A stretch of 64,000 nucleotides of DNA from Dactylosporangium sucinum (GCF_014647515.1 NZ_BMPI01000026.1:77224-141223); one strand, 5' to 3'; numbered from the stretch's first letter, positions 51,730-60,426 are shown. The notes: generated by a model from the sequence alone, not told the origin. Numbers and translations are program-made.

Positions 51730-52826
51730 CCCAGCCACGCCCGGCCGTGCCGTCCCCCTCTCCTTGCGTCGATCTTGCAGTTATGGTGCCCGGACACTCC
51801 GTGAATGTCCGGGTTTGTCAGGCACCACAAGTGCAAGATCGACGCTCCGCGGCGGCAGCGACGGCCGGGCGGAGGTGGCGGCGGAGGTGGCGGCGGAGCT
51901 TGCTCGCCGTGCTTGCCGGGGTCGCGGCCGCGCTCGCGTGGTGCGGGCCGGCGGGCGCGCACGGCGCCGACGCGCCCGTCGCGGCGAACTACCGGGTCGT
52001 CGTCGGCGAGGTGTCGGTGCCCGGCGTGCGGGTCCGCCCGGTCGAGGGCGGTGCCCGGCTGGAGCTCACCAACGCGTCGGGCCGCGAGGTGGTCGTCCTC
52101 GGGCTGCAGGGGGAGGAGTTCCTACGCGTGCGGCCCGGCGGCGTGGACGAGAACCGCCGCTCGCCGACCTGGTTCGCCAGCCGATCGCTGACCGGCACGG
52201 CCCGCGGCGGCGACGCCTCCGCCGCCCCCGAGTGGCACACGCTGGCCACCGAGCCGGTCGTGCGCTGGCACGACGAACGGGCCCGGGAGCTGCCGGCCCG
52301 CGCGTGGAGCGTGCCGCTGCTCGTCGACGGCCGCGACCCCGGCATCGTCCGGGGCACGATCGAGCCCGCCCCGGCCCCGCCGACCGGCTGGTGGTGGGCC
52401 GGCGCGCTGGTCGCCGGCCTGCTCGTCGCCGGCCTGCACCGCCGGCGCTGGGCGGTCGTCGGCGTCGCCGTCGCGGCCGGCGGGCTGACCGTCGCCTGGA
52501 TCGCCGGCAGCGCCGTGCTGGCCACCTCGCCCGCCGACGGCCTGGGCATCCAGCTGCTGGCCCGGCTCTGGCCGCTGCTCACCGGGGTCGGCGTCGTCGC
52601 GGCCGGGATCGGGCTCGCGCTGCGCCGGATCGACCTCGTCGTGGCGATTGCCGGGGCCTGCCTGGCGGTCATGGTCGGGTTCGCCGAGTCCGCGGTGTTC
52701 CGCGACGGCGTCCTGGCCGGCCCGGGCTGGGGGCGCTGGGCCGTGGCGGCGGCGCTGGCCGGCGGCCTCGGGCTCGCCGTTTCCGGGGCGATCCGGTGGT
52801 ACCGCACAGCCGGCACCGAGAAGTGA
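51726..52826 (+). CDS. Exported multi-pass membrane protein (start uncertain)
   Basis: 366 residues if read from ATG 51726. A basic stretch and signal-like helix (RRSLLAVLAGVAAALAWCG) end at AGA before HGADAPVAANYRVVVGEVSV. The extracytoplasmic domain (about 80-215) is beta-rich with a conserved-looking SPTWFASRSLTG. Five or so helices form the C-terminal half. A long palindrome (51766-51845) lies inside the first 40 codons, so the true start may be TTG or GTG near 51899-51909. It belongs with the preceding sigma gene. Confidence 0.72.
   Translation: MTQPRPAVPSPSPCVDLAVMVPGHSVNVRVCQAPQVQDRRSAAAATAGRRWRRRWRRSLLAVLAGVAAALAWCGPAGAHGADAPVAANYRVVVGEVSVPGVRVRPVEGGARLELTNASGREVVVLGLQGEEFLRVRPGGVDENRRSPTWFASRSLTGTARGGDASAAPEWHTLATEPVVRWHDERARELPARAWSVPLLVDGRDPGIVRGTIEPAPAPPTGWWWAGALVAGLLVAGLHRRRWAVVGVAVAAGGLTVAWIAGSAVLATSPADGLGIQLLARLWPLLTGVGVVAAGIGLALRRIDLVVAIAGACLAVMVGFAESAVFRDGVLAGPGWGRWAVAAALAGGLGLAVSGAIRWYRTAGTEK
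51766..51845. repeat. Palindromic repeat with inner hairpin (GCGTCGATCTTGCA type)
   Basis: 25-bp arms (51766-51790 and 51821-51845) with two mismatches; inside, CGGACA (51791-51796) pairs with TGTCCG (51806-51811). It differs from families A and B. It is inserted in frame near the 5' end of the membrane-protein gene, just after the sigma-factor stop. Confidence 0.88.
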
Positions 52827-52916
52827 ACAAAACTCAACGAGTTCTTTCATAACCGATCGCGAACCGCGCATAATCGAGCTTCGATGTTCCCCGCCAGGAG
52901 CAAAGGAGCCCGGTCC

Positions 52917-55808
52917 ATGGACCGCAGAACGTTCGTCGCGAGCGGCGTCGCCCTCACCGGCGGCGCGATCGCCCTCTCCACCGCCGCCGGCAGCCCCGCC
53001 TCGGCCGCCGTGCGCACCGCCGGGACCGTGACGCCCGGCGCCCGCGGCGGCCACTACGCCCCGAACCTCGCGCCGCTCAAGGCGACCGCGTTCCTCAAGC
53101 TCCCGCCGGGCGCCGTCCAGCCGCGCGGCTGGCTGCGCACCCAGCTCAACATCGAGGCCGACGGGCTGTGCGGGCGGATGCCGGAGGTGTCCGACTACCT
53201 CCAGCTGAACAACTGCGGCTGGGTCGACAGGACCAAGGGCGCCTGGGAGGAGCTGCCCTACTGGCTGCGCGGCTTCGGCGACCTGGGGTACGTCACCGGC
53301 AACACCCGCATCCTGAGCCTGGCCCGCCAGTGGATCGACGGCATCATCGCCAACCAGGCGAGCGACGGCTTCTTCGGCCCGAACGCGCTGCGCACCTCCC
53401 TGGAGGGCGGCCCCGACTTCTGGCCGCACATGCCGCTGCTCGACGCGCTGCGCTCCTTCGCCGAGTACAGCAACGACGCCCGCGTGGTGCCGTTCATGCG
53501 CAGGTACTTCCAGTTCCAGAACGCCCAGCCGGCCGCCGTCTTCAACCGCAGCTGGGCGGCCCTGCGCTGGGGCGACAACATCGACAGCGTCTACTGGCTG
53601 TTCAACCGCACCGGCGAGACCTGGCTGCTCGACCTGGTCCGCAAGATCCACGCCGGCTCGGCCGACTACACCGGCGGCATCCCCAACTGGCACAACGTCA
53701 ACCTCGCCCAGGGCTTCCGCGAGCCGGCCCAGTTCGGGCTGCTCGACCCCGACCCGAAGTACCCGGCCGCCACCTACCGCGACTACGACACCGTCATGGG
53801 CCTCTACGGCAACTTCCCCGGCGGCGGCTTCGCCGGCGACGAGAACTGCCGGCCGGGGTACACCGACCCGCGGCAGGGCTTCGAGACCTGCGGGATCGTC
53901 GAGTACATGCACAGCTTCCAGCTGCTGGCCCGGATGACCGGCGACGGCGTCTGGCTGGACCGCTGCGAGGACCTCGCGTTCAACTCGCTGCCGGCCGCGC
54001 TCGACCCGGCCCAGCAGGGCATCCACTACGTCACGTGCGCGAACGGCATCGGGCTGACGAACGCGACGCTCACCCAGGGTCAGTTCCAGAACGGCTTCCC
54101 GATGCTCGCCTACATGCTGGGCATCCACAACTATCGCTGCTGCCCGCACAACTACGGCATGGGCTGGCCGTACTACGCGCAGGAGCTGTGGTTCGCCACC
54201 TGGGACCGCGGGCTGTGCGCCGCGATGTACGGCGCGTCGTCGGTCACCGCGAAGGTCGGGGCGAACGCAACCACCGTCACGATCACCGAGGACACCGACT
54301 ACCCGTTCGGCGACACGGTCACGCTGACGATGAGCACGCCGGGGAGCGTGAGTTTCCCGCTGTACCTGCGGATCCCCAAGTGGAGCAACGGCGCCTCGGT
54401 GCGCGTGAACGGAACCCTCGTCACCGGCGCGCTCGAGGCCGGCTCGTTCGTCGTCGTCGACCAGGCCTGGAACAACGGCGACAAGGTGACCGTCGCGCTG
54501 CCGATGCGCACCACCGTGCGGACCTGGGCGAAGAACGGCAACGCGGTCAGCGTCGACAACGGCCCCCTCACCTTCTCGCTGTCGATCGCCGAGCGGTGGC
54601 AGCGCATCGGCGGCACCGACGCGTGGCCCGCGAACGAGGTCTACGCCAACTCGCCGTGGAACTACGGTCTCGTCATCGACCCGGCCAACCCGGGCGTGCA
54701 GGTGACCCGCAAGCCCGGCCCGCTCGCCGCGAACCCGTTCACCCGCGACGGCGCGCCCGTCTCGCTGAGCGTCACCGCGCGCAAGGTCGTCAACTGGCAG
54801 GCCGACGCCGAGGGCGTCGTGCGCACCCTCCAGCAGAGCCCGGTGCGTTCCACCCAGCCGAACGAGACGGTCACGCTGCTGCCGATGGGCGCGCAGCGGG
54901 TGCGCATCACGACGTTCCCGCGCATCGGCGACGGCCCCGACGCCGTCGACTGGGTGATCCCGGCGACCCCGTCCGCGTCGCACTGCTGGAGCGGCGACTC
55001 GGTGGCCGCGCTCAACGACGGCCGGGTCCCGTCGAGCTCGGCCGACACCACGATCCCGCGCATGACATTCTGGGACCATCTCGGTACCGCGGAGTGGGTC
55101 CAGCTCAGCTACGCCTCCCCGATGCTGGTGAACGCGGTGTCGGTGTACTGGTTCGACGACACGGGCTTCGGCCAGTGCCGCACGCCGCAGTCGTGGCAGG
55201 TCCAGTACCGCACCGCGACCGGCGCCTGGGTGCCCGTCTCCGGCGCGTCGGCCTACGGCACCGCGGTCAACACCTTCAACCGCGTCACGTTCACCGCCGT
55301 CACCACATCCGCCCTGCGGCTGGCCGTTCAGCTCAAGGCGGGCGTCTCGGCCGGCATCCTGGAGTGGCGGGTCGAGGGCACGACGGCCGCACTGCTGTGG
55401 CAGCGCATCCAGAACCAGAACAGCTCGAAGGTCCTCGGCGTGTCCGGCATGTCGACGGCGAACAGCGCCAACGTGGTCCAGTACGACGACAACGGCACGG
55501 CCGACCACCTGTGGCGCCTGATCGACGCGGGCGGCGGCTGGTACAAGGTGCAGAACCAGAACAGCGGCAAGCTGCTCGCCGTCGAGAACATGTCGACCGC
55601 GAACAGCGCGCGCGTGCAGCAGTTCGACGACAACGGCTCGGCCGACCACCTGTGGCGGCCGCTGGACGCGGGTGGGGGCTGGTTCCGGCTGCAGGTGCAG
55701 CACAGCATGAAGGTGCTGGGCGTGGACGGGATGTCGACGGCGAACAGCGCCCAGGTGGTCCAGTTCGACGACAACGGCACGCCGGACCACCTCTGGCGCT
55801 TCCTGTAG
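52917..55808 (+). CDS. Secreted GH127-type beta-L-arabinofuranosidase with discoidin and ricin-type lectin domains
   Basis: 963 residues from ATG 52917 with GGAG upstream. The twin-arginine signal peptide (RRTFVASGVALTGG, cleavage near residue 30) sends it out folded. The catalytic part (about 45-640) has GH127 landmarks: FETCGIVEYM (Glu-x-Cys, about 322-331) and NYRCCPHNYG (Cys-Cys, about 405-414), the zinc/cysteine nucleophile site of HypBA1. A discoidin-like domain (about 690-820) and three ricin-type repeats (about 826-963; GMSTANSANVVQYDDNG repeated) bind sugars. It would release L-arabinose from plant polymers; specificity is inferred. Confidence 0.9.
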   Translation: MDRRTFVASGVALTGGAIALSTAAGSPASAAVRTAGTVTPGARGGHYAPNLAPLKATAFLKLPPGAVQPRGWLRTQLNIEADGLCGRMPEVSDYLQLNNCGWVDRTKGAWEELPYWLRGFGDLGYVTGNTRILSLARQWIDGIIANQASDGFFGPNALRTSLEGGPDFWPHMPLLDALRSFAEYSNDARVVPFMRRYFQFQNAQPAAVFNRSWAALRWGDNIDSVYWLFNRTGETWLLDLVRKIHAGSADYTGGIPNWHNVNLAQGFREPAQFGLLDPDPKYPAATYRDYDTVMGLYGNFPGGGFAGDENCRPGYTDPRQGFETCGIVEYMHSFQLLARMTGDGVWLDRCEDLAFNSLPAALDPAQQGIHYVTCANGIGLTNATLTQGQFQNGFPMLAYMLGIHNYRCCPHNYGMGWPYYAQELWFATWDRGLCAAMYGASSVTAKVGANATTVTITEDTDYPFGDTVTLTMSTPGSVSFPLYLRIPKWSNGASVRVNGTLVTGALEAGSFVVVDQAWNNGDKVTVALPMRTTVRTWAKNGNAVSVDNGPLTFSLSIAERWQRIGGTDAWPANEVYANSPWNYGLVIDPANPGVQVTRKPGPLAANPFTRDGAPVSLSVTARKVVNWQADAEGVVRTLQQSPVRSTQPNETVTLLPMGAQRVRITTFPRIGDGPDAVDWVIPATPSASHCWSGDSVAALNDGRVPSSSADTTIPRMTFWDHLGTAEWVQLSYASPMLVNAVSVYWFDDTGFGQCRTPQSWQVQYRTATGAWVPVSGASAYGTAVNTFNRVTFTAVTTSALRLAVQLKAGVSAGILEWRVEGTTAALLWQRIQNQNSSKVLGVSGMSTANSANVVQYDDNGTADHLWRLIDAGGGWYKVQNQNSGKLLAVENMSTANSARVQQFDDNGSADHLWRPLDAGGGWFRLQVQHSMKVLGVDGMSTANSAQVVQFDDNGTPDHLWRFL

Positions 55809-55852
55809 CCCCGTACGCGCCGTGCCGTGCCGTGCCGTGCCGGGCTCGCTTA

Positions 55853-55912
55853 GACGTTGGTCGATCTACCCTCAGTCGCCGCCTGGTTTTCGAGGGTAGA
55901 TCGACCAGCGTC
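55853..55912. repeat. Family A palindrome, copy 6
   Basis: 21-bp arms (55853-55873 and 55892-55912) with one mismatch, 18-bp loop. It lies 45 bp after the GH127 stop and between convergent genes. A short GTGCC run (55818-55842) precedes it. Confidence 0.9.
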
Positions 55913-56012
55913 GTTTGAGGTTCGGGTGCGCCTCGCCTGTCGATTTCGGTCGGGCGGCTCGGGTCCCCTTGCCTGTCGGTTCCGGTCGGGCGGCCCGCTT
56001 GCCTCGCGCCGC

Positions 56013-56981
56013 TCAGCCGGCGCGGTAGCGGGGGCGGGGGAGGAGGCGGGTCGTCGGCAGGCCGGGGGCCGGGAGGGGGTCCTCGCCGCCCGGCACCGGC
56101 GCGAAGCGGGACGCGTCGGGCGCCATCCAGGCCGTGCGGGCCTCGACGATCTCCTCGTGGGAGCGGGCGACGAAGTTCCACCACATGACGAGTTCCTCCT
56201 CGAACGGCTCGCCGCCGAGGAGGAACAGCCTCGCCTCGGCCGTGGCGGTGAGGTGGAGGGTGTCGCGGTCGGCGCCGAGGTACAGGAGCGATCCCGGGCT
56301 CACGTCGACGCCCTCGATGCTCGCGGTGCCCTCCGTGACCACGACGGCGTGCTCGAACCCCGGGTTGACCGCCAGGGTGGTCGCGGCACCCGCGGCCAGG
56401 TGCAGGTCGGCGCCCACGAGCGGCGAGTGGACGACGGCCGGGGAGGTGAGGCCGGCCAGCTCGCCGACGGCCACCGTGATCCGGACGCCGTTCGCCGTGG
56501 CCGTGGGCAGGTCGGCGAGGTGCTGGAAGGCCGGGCCGCCGTGGCGGGCGCCGTCCGGCAGGGCGATCCACAGCTGCAGGCCGTGGAGCAGGGGCGGCCG
56601 CTCGGTCGGCGAGTTCTCCGAGTGGGCGATGCCGCGGCCGGCGGTCATGATGTTGAGCTGGCCGGGTCGGACGATCTGGTCGGAGCCGAGGCTGTCGCGG
56701 TGCCGTACCTCGCCGTTGAGCAGCCAGGTCACCGTCTGCAGGCCGATGTGCGGGTGGGGCGGCACCCGCATGCCCGGGCCGCCGGTGATGTCCTCCGGGC
56801 CGAAGTGGTCGAGGAAGCACCAGGCCCCGACGGTGCGGCGGGACTTGTTGGGCAGGCTCCGCCGCACGACGGTGTACCGCCCGAGCGGCACGTCGCGACC
56901 CTCCAGCAGTTCGGCACAGGGCGCGGTGCCGGTCTCGACGGGCAGGTCGGCCTCGGCGGGCTGGCTTTCGAGGTTGCTCAC
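56013..56981 (-). CDS. Pirin-family cupin protein
   Basis: 322 residues from GTG 56981, with GAGGGAGAA upstream; the frame remains open much further through a minisatellite but that extension is rejected. The N-terminal cupin holds the metal-binding HPHIGLQTVTWLLNGEVRHRD (about 76-96, His/His/Glu set) and GRGIAHSE. The C-terminal part has the pirin_C pattern ALPDGARHGGPAFQH and ARLFLLGGEPFEEE. Pirins act as quercetinases or as redox co-regulators. Confidence 0.9.
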   Translation of the reverse strand: MSNLESQPAEADLPVETGTAPCAELLEGRDVPLGRYTVVRRSLPNKSRRTVGAWCFLDHFGPEDITGGPGMRVPPHPHIGLQTVTWLLNGEVRHRDSLGSDQIVRPGQLNIMTAGRGIAHSENSPTERPPLLHGLQLWIALPDGARHGGPAFQHLADLPTATANGVRITVAVGELAGLTSPAVVHSPLVGADLHLAAGAATTLAVNPGFEHAVVVTEGTASIEGVDVSPGSLLYLGADRDTLHLTATAEARLFLLGGEPFEEELVMWWNFVARSHEEIVEARTAWMAPDASRFAPVPGGEDPLPAPGLPTTRLLPRPRYRAG

Positions 56982-57002
56982 GAACCCGATTCTCCCTCGC
57001 CG

Positions 57003-57190
57003 ACTCGCCCGCCGGCTCCTTCGCCCGTCGGCTCCTTCGTCCGGCGGCTCGCTTGCCCGCCGGCTCGTTCGTCCGGCGGCTCGCTTGCCCGCCGGCTCGT
57101 TCGTCCGCCGGCTCGCTTGCCCGCCGGCTCGTTCGTCCGCCGGCTCGCTTGCCCGCCGGCTCGTTCGCCCGCCGGTTCCTTCGCCGGTTC
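57003..57190 (+). repeat. 16/32-bp minisatellite upstream of the pirin gene
   Basis: Alternating half-units CGCCGGCTCGTTCGTC and CGCCGGCTCGCTTGCC make a 32-bp period, at least three full copies (about 57059-57154) with diverged copies on both sides. Neither 16 nor 32 is a multiple of three and nothing supports coding here. Confidence 0.8.
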
Positions 57191-57365
57191 CGTCGCCCGC
57201 CGGCTGCTCGGGCGCTTGCCCGCCAGCCCCGCGCGCCCTTGTTTGCCCCACTCGTCCCTGCTTGTCCGCCCGCTCGTCCGCTCGCTTGTCCGCTTGCTCG
57301 CCCGCAGGCTCGATCCACTCGCCTTGTGGCTTTGTCGTCTGCTGGTTGCCTTGCGGGTGCGGCTT

Positions 57366-57427
57366 AGACGTTGGTCGATCTACCCTCGCGATCGGAGATC
57401 GAAGTGAGGGTGGATCGACCAACGTCT
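57366..57427. repeat. Family A palindrome, copy 7
   Basis: 22-bp arms (57366-57387 and 57406-57427) with one mismatch and an 18-bp loop. It is located about 50 bp upstream of the next gene, so unlike copies 3-6 it lies on the 5' side of a gene. Confidence 0.9.
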
Positions 57428-57478
57428 GTGGTAGTGCGGGTGGCGTCGCGTCGGGGAAAGTGGGATCGCTCGCTGCCG

Positions 57479-58066
57479 GTGGCGGGTACTTTGTCCGATG
57501 TGTGGGGACTTGTCGCGGCGATCCTGGCGGCGGCCGTGGCCGGAGGGGCGGTGTTCGTCGCGCTGCGGGCGCTCAATGCCGCGCGGCGGGCCGGGGGCAC
57601 CGTCGCGGAGCTGATCCGGCAGGCGCGGGACGCCGAGCTGCGGCGGGACGCCGAGCTGGTCTGTGCCTGGGCGGTCAGCGAGCGGGAGACGTTCGAGAGG
57701 ATCATCACCCGGGGCGTCGTCGGGGCGGCGGTGCGCAATGCCTCGCAGATGCCGGTGTACGACATGGAGATCGTGTTCCGGGATCCGCCGGCCGCCTGGA
57801 CCGCGATCCGGCGGGTGCGGATCGTGCCGCCGTCGGGGGAGCCCGAGGTGTACGCCGGGTTCGACGAGGAGAAGACCGAAGGGCCCGTCGAGCGGGACCG
57901 GATCAACGAGGACGGCACGATCCGGCTCGCACCGTCCGCGGACATGCACGTCGAGCTGCGCTTCACCGACCTGCGCGGGCGGCGGTGGCAGCGCGACGAC
58001 CGCGGGGTGCTGACCCAGGTCGGCGAGCACGTCGCGCGCCTCCCGGCCCCGGTCGAGAGCGGGTAG
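57479..58066 (+). CDS. Membrane-anchored hypothetical protein
   Basis: 195 residues if GTG 57479 is the start; GTG 57500 is equally possible. One N-terminal membrane helix (WGLVAAILAAAVAGGAVFVAL) is followed by a basic helix and a beta-rich cytoplasmic domain (VRNASQMPVYDMEIVFRDPP, VYAGFDEE, LRFTDLRGRRWQRDDRGVL). Such domains are common in actinobacterial proteins of unknown function. No operon partner. Confidence 0.65.
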   Translation: MAGTLSDVWGLVAAILAAAVAGGAVFVALRALNAARRAGGTVAELIRQARDAELRRDAELVCAWAVSERETFERIITRGVVGAAVRNASQMPVYDMEIVFRDPPAAWTAIRRVRIVPPSGEPEVYAGFDEEKTEGPVERDRINEDGTIRLAPSADMHVELRFTDLRGRRWQRDDRGVLTQVGEHVARLPAPVESG

Positions 58067-58097
58067 CCGGCGGCGAGCACCCGGCCGGTGGCCGCGG

Positions 58098-59126
58098 CTA
58101 CACGATCTTGAACACCACCGACTCGGCGGCGGCGATGGCGGCGCCCCGTGCGCCGGCCATGTCGCGGTCGGGGACCAGGGAGAAGACCGCCACCGTTGAC
58201 TGCTCCTCGCGCAGCAGCGTGTGCTCCTGCACGCGCTCCAGGAACCAGTCGCGGAAGTGTGGCGCCGCCTCCACCACGCCGCCGCCGACGAAGTAGCAGT
58301 CGGGGTCGGTGAAGTTCGCCGCGATCGTGAACAGGCGGCCCAGGCCCATCGCCTGCTGCTCGAAGATCTTCAGCGCCAGCTCGTCGCCCTGCTCGGCGAA
58401 GGAGCGGACCTGCTTCGCGGCCGCCTTGATCGAGTCGGCGCCGTGCAGGGGGTGGTCGGGGTACCGGGTGAGCCAGTAGGGCAGCAGGTTGCGCACGATG
58501 CCGGTGAGGGAGCTGACGCTTTCCACGTCGCCGAGGAACCCGCAGCCGCAGGACGGCAGCGGCTGCCCCTCCTCCAGCAGGCCGTGCATCGGGATGTGGA
58601 CGTGGCCCAGCTCGCCCGCCATGCCGGCCGTGCCTCGGATGATCTTGCCCTGCTCGACGACGCCGCCGCCCAGGCCGGTGCCGACGATCGCCGAGACCGA
58701 GGACTTGTGGTGGGCCTCGGCCCCGAAGTACCGGTGGTGCGCGTAGAGGGCGGCCGCGTTGCCGTCGTTGTTGTAGACGACCGGCAGGCCGAGCCGCTCC
58801 TCGAGGGCGGCCCGGAAGTCGAAGCCCCACCAGGCCGGCTGGGAGAAGTTCGTCGCGCCCTTCGAGGAGATGACGCCGTCGGCGCTGGCCGGGCCGGGCG
58901 TGTCCAGGCCGACCGCGACGACCCGCTCCCGGTCGAGCTTGGTGACCTCGAGGATGTTGTCGAACGCGTAGGCGAGCGCGCCGACCGCCACCTCCGGCCC
59001 CTCCAGGACCCGGCTGGGGACCTCCACCAGCCCGTCGACCAGGAAGGCCCCGGTGTGGTCGAGCACCGTGGCGTTGTTGGCCGTCCCGCCGTTGTCGAGC
59101 CCGACGACGACCCAGTCCTCCGACAT
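58098..59126 (-). CDS. ROK-family sugar kinase-like protein
   Basis: 342 residues from ATG 59126, chosen because GGGAG lies six bases upstream. ATP-binding GLDNGGTANNATVLD (about 9-23), sugar-site YNNDGNAAALYAHHRY (about 117-132), GTGLGGGVVEQGKI and ROK signature GELGHVHIPMHG are present. The zinc cluster reads SCGCGFLGDVES: the third cysteine of the usual CGCGxxGCxE is replaced by Asp. The first motif DNGGT departs from the usual DIGGT. It probably phosphorylates glucose or a related sugar; a regulatory role is possible. Confidence 0.85.
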   Translation of the reverse strand: MSEDWVVVGLDNGGTANNATVLDHTGAFLVDGLVEVPSRVLEGPEVAVGALAYAFDNILEVTKLDRERVVAVGLDTPGPASADGVISSKGATNFSQPAWWGFDFRAALEERLGLPVVYNNDGNAAALYAHHRYFGAEAHHKSSVSAIVGTGLGGGVVEQGKIIRGTAGMAGELGHVHIPMHGLLEEGQPLPSCGCGFLGDVESVSSLTGIVRNLLPYWLTRYPDHPLHGADSIKAAAKQVRSFAEQGDELALKIFEQQAMGLGRLFTIAANFTDPDCYFVGGGVVEAAPHFRDWFLERVQEHTLLREEQSTVAVFSLVPDRDMAGARGAAIAAAESVVFKIV

Positions 59127-59185
59127 CACCATCTCCCTCGTGGCAGTGCGCGGCATGCACGGTACCGCATCTCCGGGCGAGGAGC

Positions 59186-59216
59186 TTGACCTCAACATTG
59201 CTTCAGGTCGCAGAGT
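59186..59216 (+). promoter_or_regulatory. MerR-type promoter of the oxidoreductase gene
   Basis: TTGACC (59186-59191) and CAGAGT (59211-59216) are separated by 19 bp, the stretched spacer typical of MerR-family activated promoters. The spacer holds an imperfect palindrome, GACCTCAAC-ATTG-CTTCAGGTC (59188-59209). No merR-like gene is in the window. Confidence 0.6.
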
Positions 59217-59224
59217 AGGTCCCC

Positions 59225-60130
59225 ATGAGAGCTGCCGCATTCGAACAGCCCGGCCCGCCCGAGGTCCTCCGCCTGCTCGACCTGCCGGAACCGCAGGCCG
59301 GTCCGGGTCAGGTCCGGGTCCGGGTGAAGTACGCCGGGGTCCAGCCGTTCGACGCCGGGCTGCGCGGCGGGTGGCGCCCGCCGTACGCGGAGGTGAAGCT
59401 TCCGCAGATCCCCGGCAACGAGTTCGCCGGTATCGTCGACCAGGGCACCGACGAGGTACCGCCCGGCACCGAGGTGCTCGGGTTCAGCGTGTTCAACGCC
59501 TACGCGGAGTACATCGTCGTCCCGGCCGACCAGGTCACCCCGAAGCCGGCCGGGGTGCCGTGGGAGGTCGCGGGCGGGTTCACCGCGGGCTGGCAGACCG
59601 CCCGGCTCGCCCTGTCGGCGCTCGGCGTCGGCCCGGGCGACACCGTCCTGATCAACGGCGCCGCCGGGTCCACGGGGACCGCCGGCGTGCAGTTGGCCAG
59701 CCTGCTCGGCGCCACGGTCCTCGGCACCGCGAGCCCGGCCAACCAGGACTACGTGCGCTCGCTCGGCGCGATCCCCCTGGTGTACGGCGAGGGCCTGGCC
59801 GACCGGGTCCGTGCCGCGGCACCGCAGGGCATCACGGCCGCCGTCGACGGCGCCGGGGGAGCGGCTTTGGAGACGTCCCTCGCGCTCGTCGAGGACCGCA
59901 AGCGGATCATCACCCTCGTCGAGCACGCCCGCATCGAGGAGCTCGGCCTGGGCAGCATCCAGGGCCAGCGCAGCGCCGCCGCGCTGGCCGAGCTCATCGA
60001 CCTCTACGCCACGGGGCGGACCACCTGGCTCATCCGCCGCGTGTACCCCCTCGCCGAGGCGGCCGACGCCCACCGCGAGATCGAGACCGGCCACGGACGG
60101 GGAAAGATCGTGCTGAGCATCGAGGACTAG
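59225..60130 (+). CDS. NADPH:quinone oxidoreductase-like medium-chain dehydrogenase
   Basis: 301 residues. GroES-like domain (1-115) with PGNEFAGIVDQG and nucleotide-binding domain with GAAGSTGTAGVQLASLLGA (about 144-162). The catalytic zinc cysteines of alcohol dehydrogenases are absent, so it is a zinc-free quinone oxidoreductase type. It may detoxify quinones or enones using NADPH, which fits the MerR-type promoter just upstream. Confidence 0.88.
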   Translation: MRAAAFEQPGPPEVLRLLDLPEPQAGPGQVRVRVKYAGVQPFDAGLRGGWRPPYAEVKLPQIPGNEFAGIVDQGTDEVPPGTEVLGFSVFNAYAEYIVVPADQVTPKPAGVPWEVAGGFTAGWQTARLALSALGVGPGDTVLINGAAGSTGTAGVQLASLLGATVLGTASPANQDYVRSLGAIPLVYGEGLADRVRAAAPQGITAAVDGAGGAALETSLALVEDRKRIITLVEHARIEELGLGSIQGQRSAAALAELIDLYATGRTTWLIRRVYPLAEAADAHREIETGHGRGKIVLSIED

Positions 60131-60426
60131 CCGCGCCTCCGCGGCGCCCCCGCAGCGGCCCCGCCGCGATCCCGCGGCGCCGTCCTGCTCGGGCGCCACC
60201 GAGCCGTTGCGCCGGGGCGGCCCTGCTGGTGCTCACCACCGCGGCGGCCGCCCCACTCGCACCGGGCCGAGCGCGCGGCCGTCGGCGCACTACCGGTCAG
60301 CGGCCGCCCACTCGCACCGCGCCCTGCGCGGCCGTCGGCGCGCTACCGGCTCGGCTCGACCGTTCGGCTCGTCGGCACTGTTCACGAGCGGGTCGACCGC
60401 CGAGCGGGGCGACCTGCGCTGGGTGC
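60131..60426. other. Spacer with a 50-bp imperfect direct repeat
   Basis: GGCCGCCC-ACTCGCACCG and GCGGCCGTCGGCGC-CTACCGG occur twice in the same order (about 60248-60297 and 60302-60351). Otherwise nothing is seen. The genes on both sides end here. Confidence 0.6.

Larger units (their letters stand above)
56982..57478. other. Repeat-rich spacer between pirin and the membrane-anchored protein gene
   Basis: About 500 bp of minisatellite and a family A palindrome between divergent genes. No gene is supported on either strand, although frames stay open because of low complexity. It must include the pirin promoter. Confidence 0.6.

Noticed and set aside
52122..55790. A 1222-codon open frame on the minus strand
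   Set aside because: It is antisense to the GH127 gene and its upstream neighbour and consists of Val/Arg/His/Gly-rich low-complexity sequence.
57003..57190. Possible CRISPR array
   Set aside because: The units are contiguous with no unique spacers and no cas genes are near.
56013..57422. A 469-residue form of the pirin
   Set aside because: The N-terminal extension is the translated minisatellite and palindrome; GTG 56981 has a good ribosome site and gives the normal pirin length.
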